Source: Kordiimonas sp. SCSIO 12610 (GTDB taxonomy: Bacteria > Pseudomonadota > Alphaproteobacteria > Sphingomonadales > Kordiimonadaceae). From it: a stretch of DNA of 64,000 bases. Shown here one piece after another: positions 63,873 to 64,000 of this stretch. The DNA lies in NCBI RefSeq assembly GCF_024398015.1, contig NZ_CP073747.1, positions 2,849,001 through 2,913,000 of the forward strand, given 5' to 3'. Under the pieces are notes generated by a model. It worked only from the letters and a program-made list of their open reading frames with translations, made no database searches and was not told the origin of the DNA. Numbering within the stretch: the stretch's first letter is position 1; each line of letters opens with the position of its first letter. Both the position numbers and the translations under genes were made by a program.

Positions 63873-64000
63873 ATGGCACCGACGAAGAAAAAGATTGGCG
63901 AAACTGCTGCTGAAACAACGACAGCATTTAATCCCATTGTTGGTGTACATCGCTCAGAACTGATCAAATCCCTAGGCATTGTTTTAAAACAAGCCGCCTT
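63873..64000 (+). CDS. phaC: PHA synthase, N-terminal start only (cut by window edge)
   Basis: 42 codons from ATG 63873, preceded by AGGGGAA. The segment TAFNPIVGVHRSELIKS ... VLKQAA parallels the N-terminus of PhaC proteins (NPxxGIRRKDLLxxxRxxLRQA). The catalytic Cys-Asp-His part lies beyond the edge, so class and activity cannot be judged. The neighbouring phasin supports the call. Confidence 0.65.
   Translation, partial: MAPTKKKIGETAAETTTAFNPIVGVHRSELIKSLGIVLKQAA

Noticed and set aside
1-64000. Mobile elements, tRNA or rRNA genes, CRISPR arrays
   Set aside because: No transposase or integrase frame, no tRNA-like cloverleaf and no short spaced repeats were found; the only large repeats are inside the autotransporter gene.

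Overview
The window looks like chromosomal DNA of a marine or aquatic alphaproteobacterium. The lineage is my inference; a Kordiimonas-like organism of modest GC would fit. Supporting content: a phasin next to a PHA synthase, an acyclic-terpene (Atu) carboxylase cluster, a TonB siderophore receptor, many Sec-exported hydrolases, and an autotransporter with a long alanine/glycine-rich repeat passenger. I see no rRNA, tRNA, insertion sequence, CRISPR array or phage genes.

Layout. (1) 1-12849: an island of exported proteins: two tandem S9 peptidases (the second in transcription order has lost its catalytic serine), a DUF5117-type zinc metalloprotease, an unknown protein made of two copies of one domain, a PI-PLC-like phosphodiesterase and a large Asp-box/BNR propeller protein. 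(2) 12973-16974: a 4-hydroxyproline catabolic operon (DapA-like deaminase, epimerase, FAD oxidase) with a divergent PAS-AraC regulator. (3) 17037-22771: an SsuD-like flavin monooxygenase, an aldo-keto reductase and an SSS symporter in one operon, divergent from a GntR regulator and a Gfo/Idh/MocA protein. This resembles a sulfosugar monooxygenase (Smo) pathway and is the most interesting locus. (4) 22831-24456: an orphan periplasmic solute-binding protein and a DUF3833 lipoprotein. (5) 24515-36263: an acyclic terpene / branched acyl-CoA cluster with TetR regulator, acyl-CoA synthetase, biotin carboxylase pair, two acyl-CoA dehydrogenases, a TIGR03084-like protein, AtuA and a hydratase. (6) 36315-40781: dipeptide epimerase, di-heme cytochrome c peroxidase and an exported KatG. 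(7) 40863-44615: a membrane-stress operon of an RHH-like protein, PspA, YqiJ and flotillin. (8) 44818-53175: a giant repeat autotransporter divergent from a TonB siderophore receptor with Fur-like palindromes between them. (9) 53250-57051: NupC, GlpD and GlpR, with a convincing GlpR operator. (10) 57090-61527: alpha-galactosidase, GalT and GalK. (11) 61627-64000: a ferredoxin/rubredoxin-type reductase, a phasin with a histone-like tail, and the start of a PHA synthase.

How it fits together. Most of the window is accessory catabolism: proteins and peptides (S9 peptidases, metalloprotease, dipeptide epimerase), hydroxyproline, possible plant sulfolipid sugar, terpenoids or branched acids, galactosides and glycerol-3-phosphate. 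Carbon would feed acetyl-CoA and the PHA store at the right edge. Envelope stress (PspA/flotillin), periplasmic peroxide defence (KatG, cytochrome c peroxidase) and iron uptake complete the picture. Functions come from motifs and family resemblance read by eye; no database search was run.
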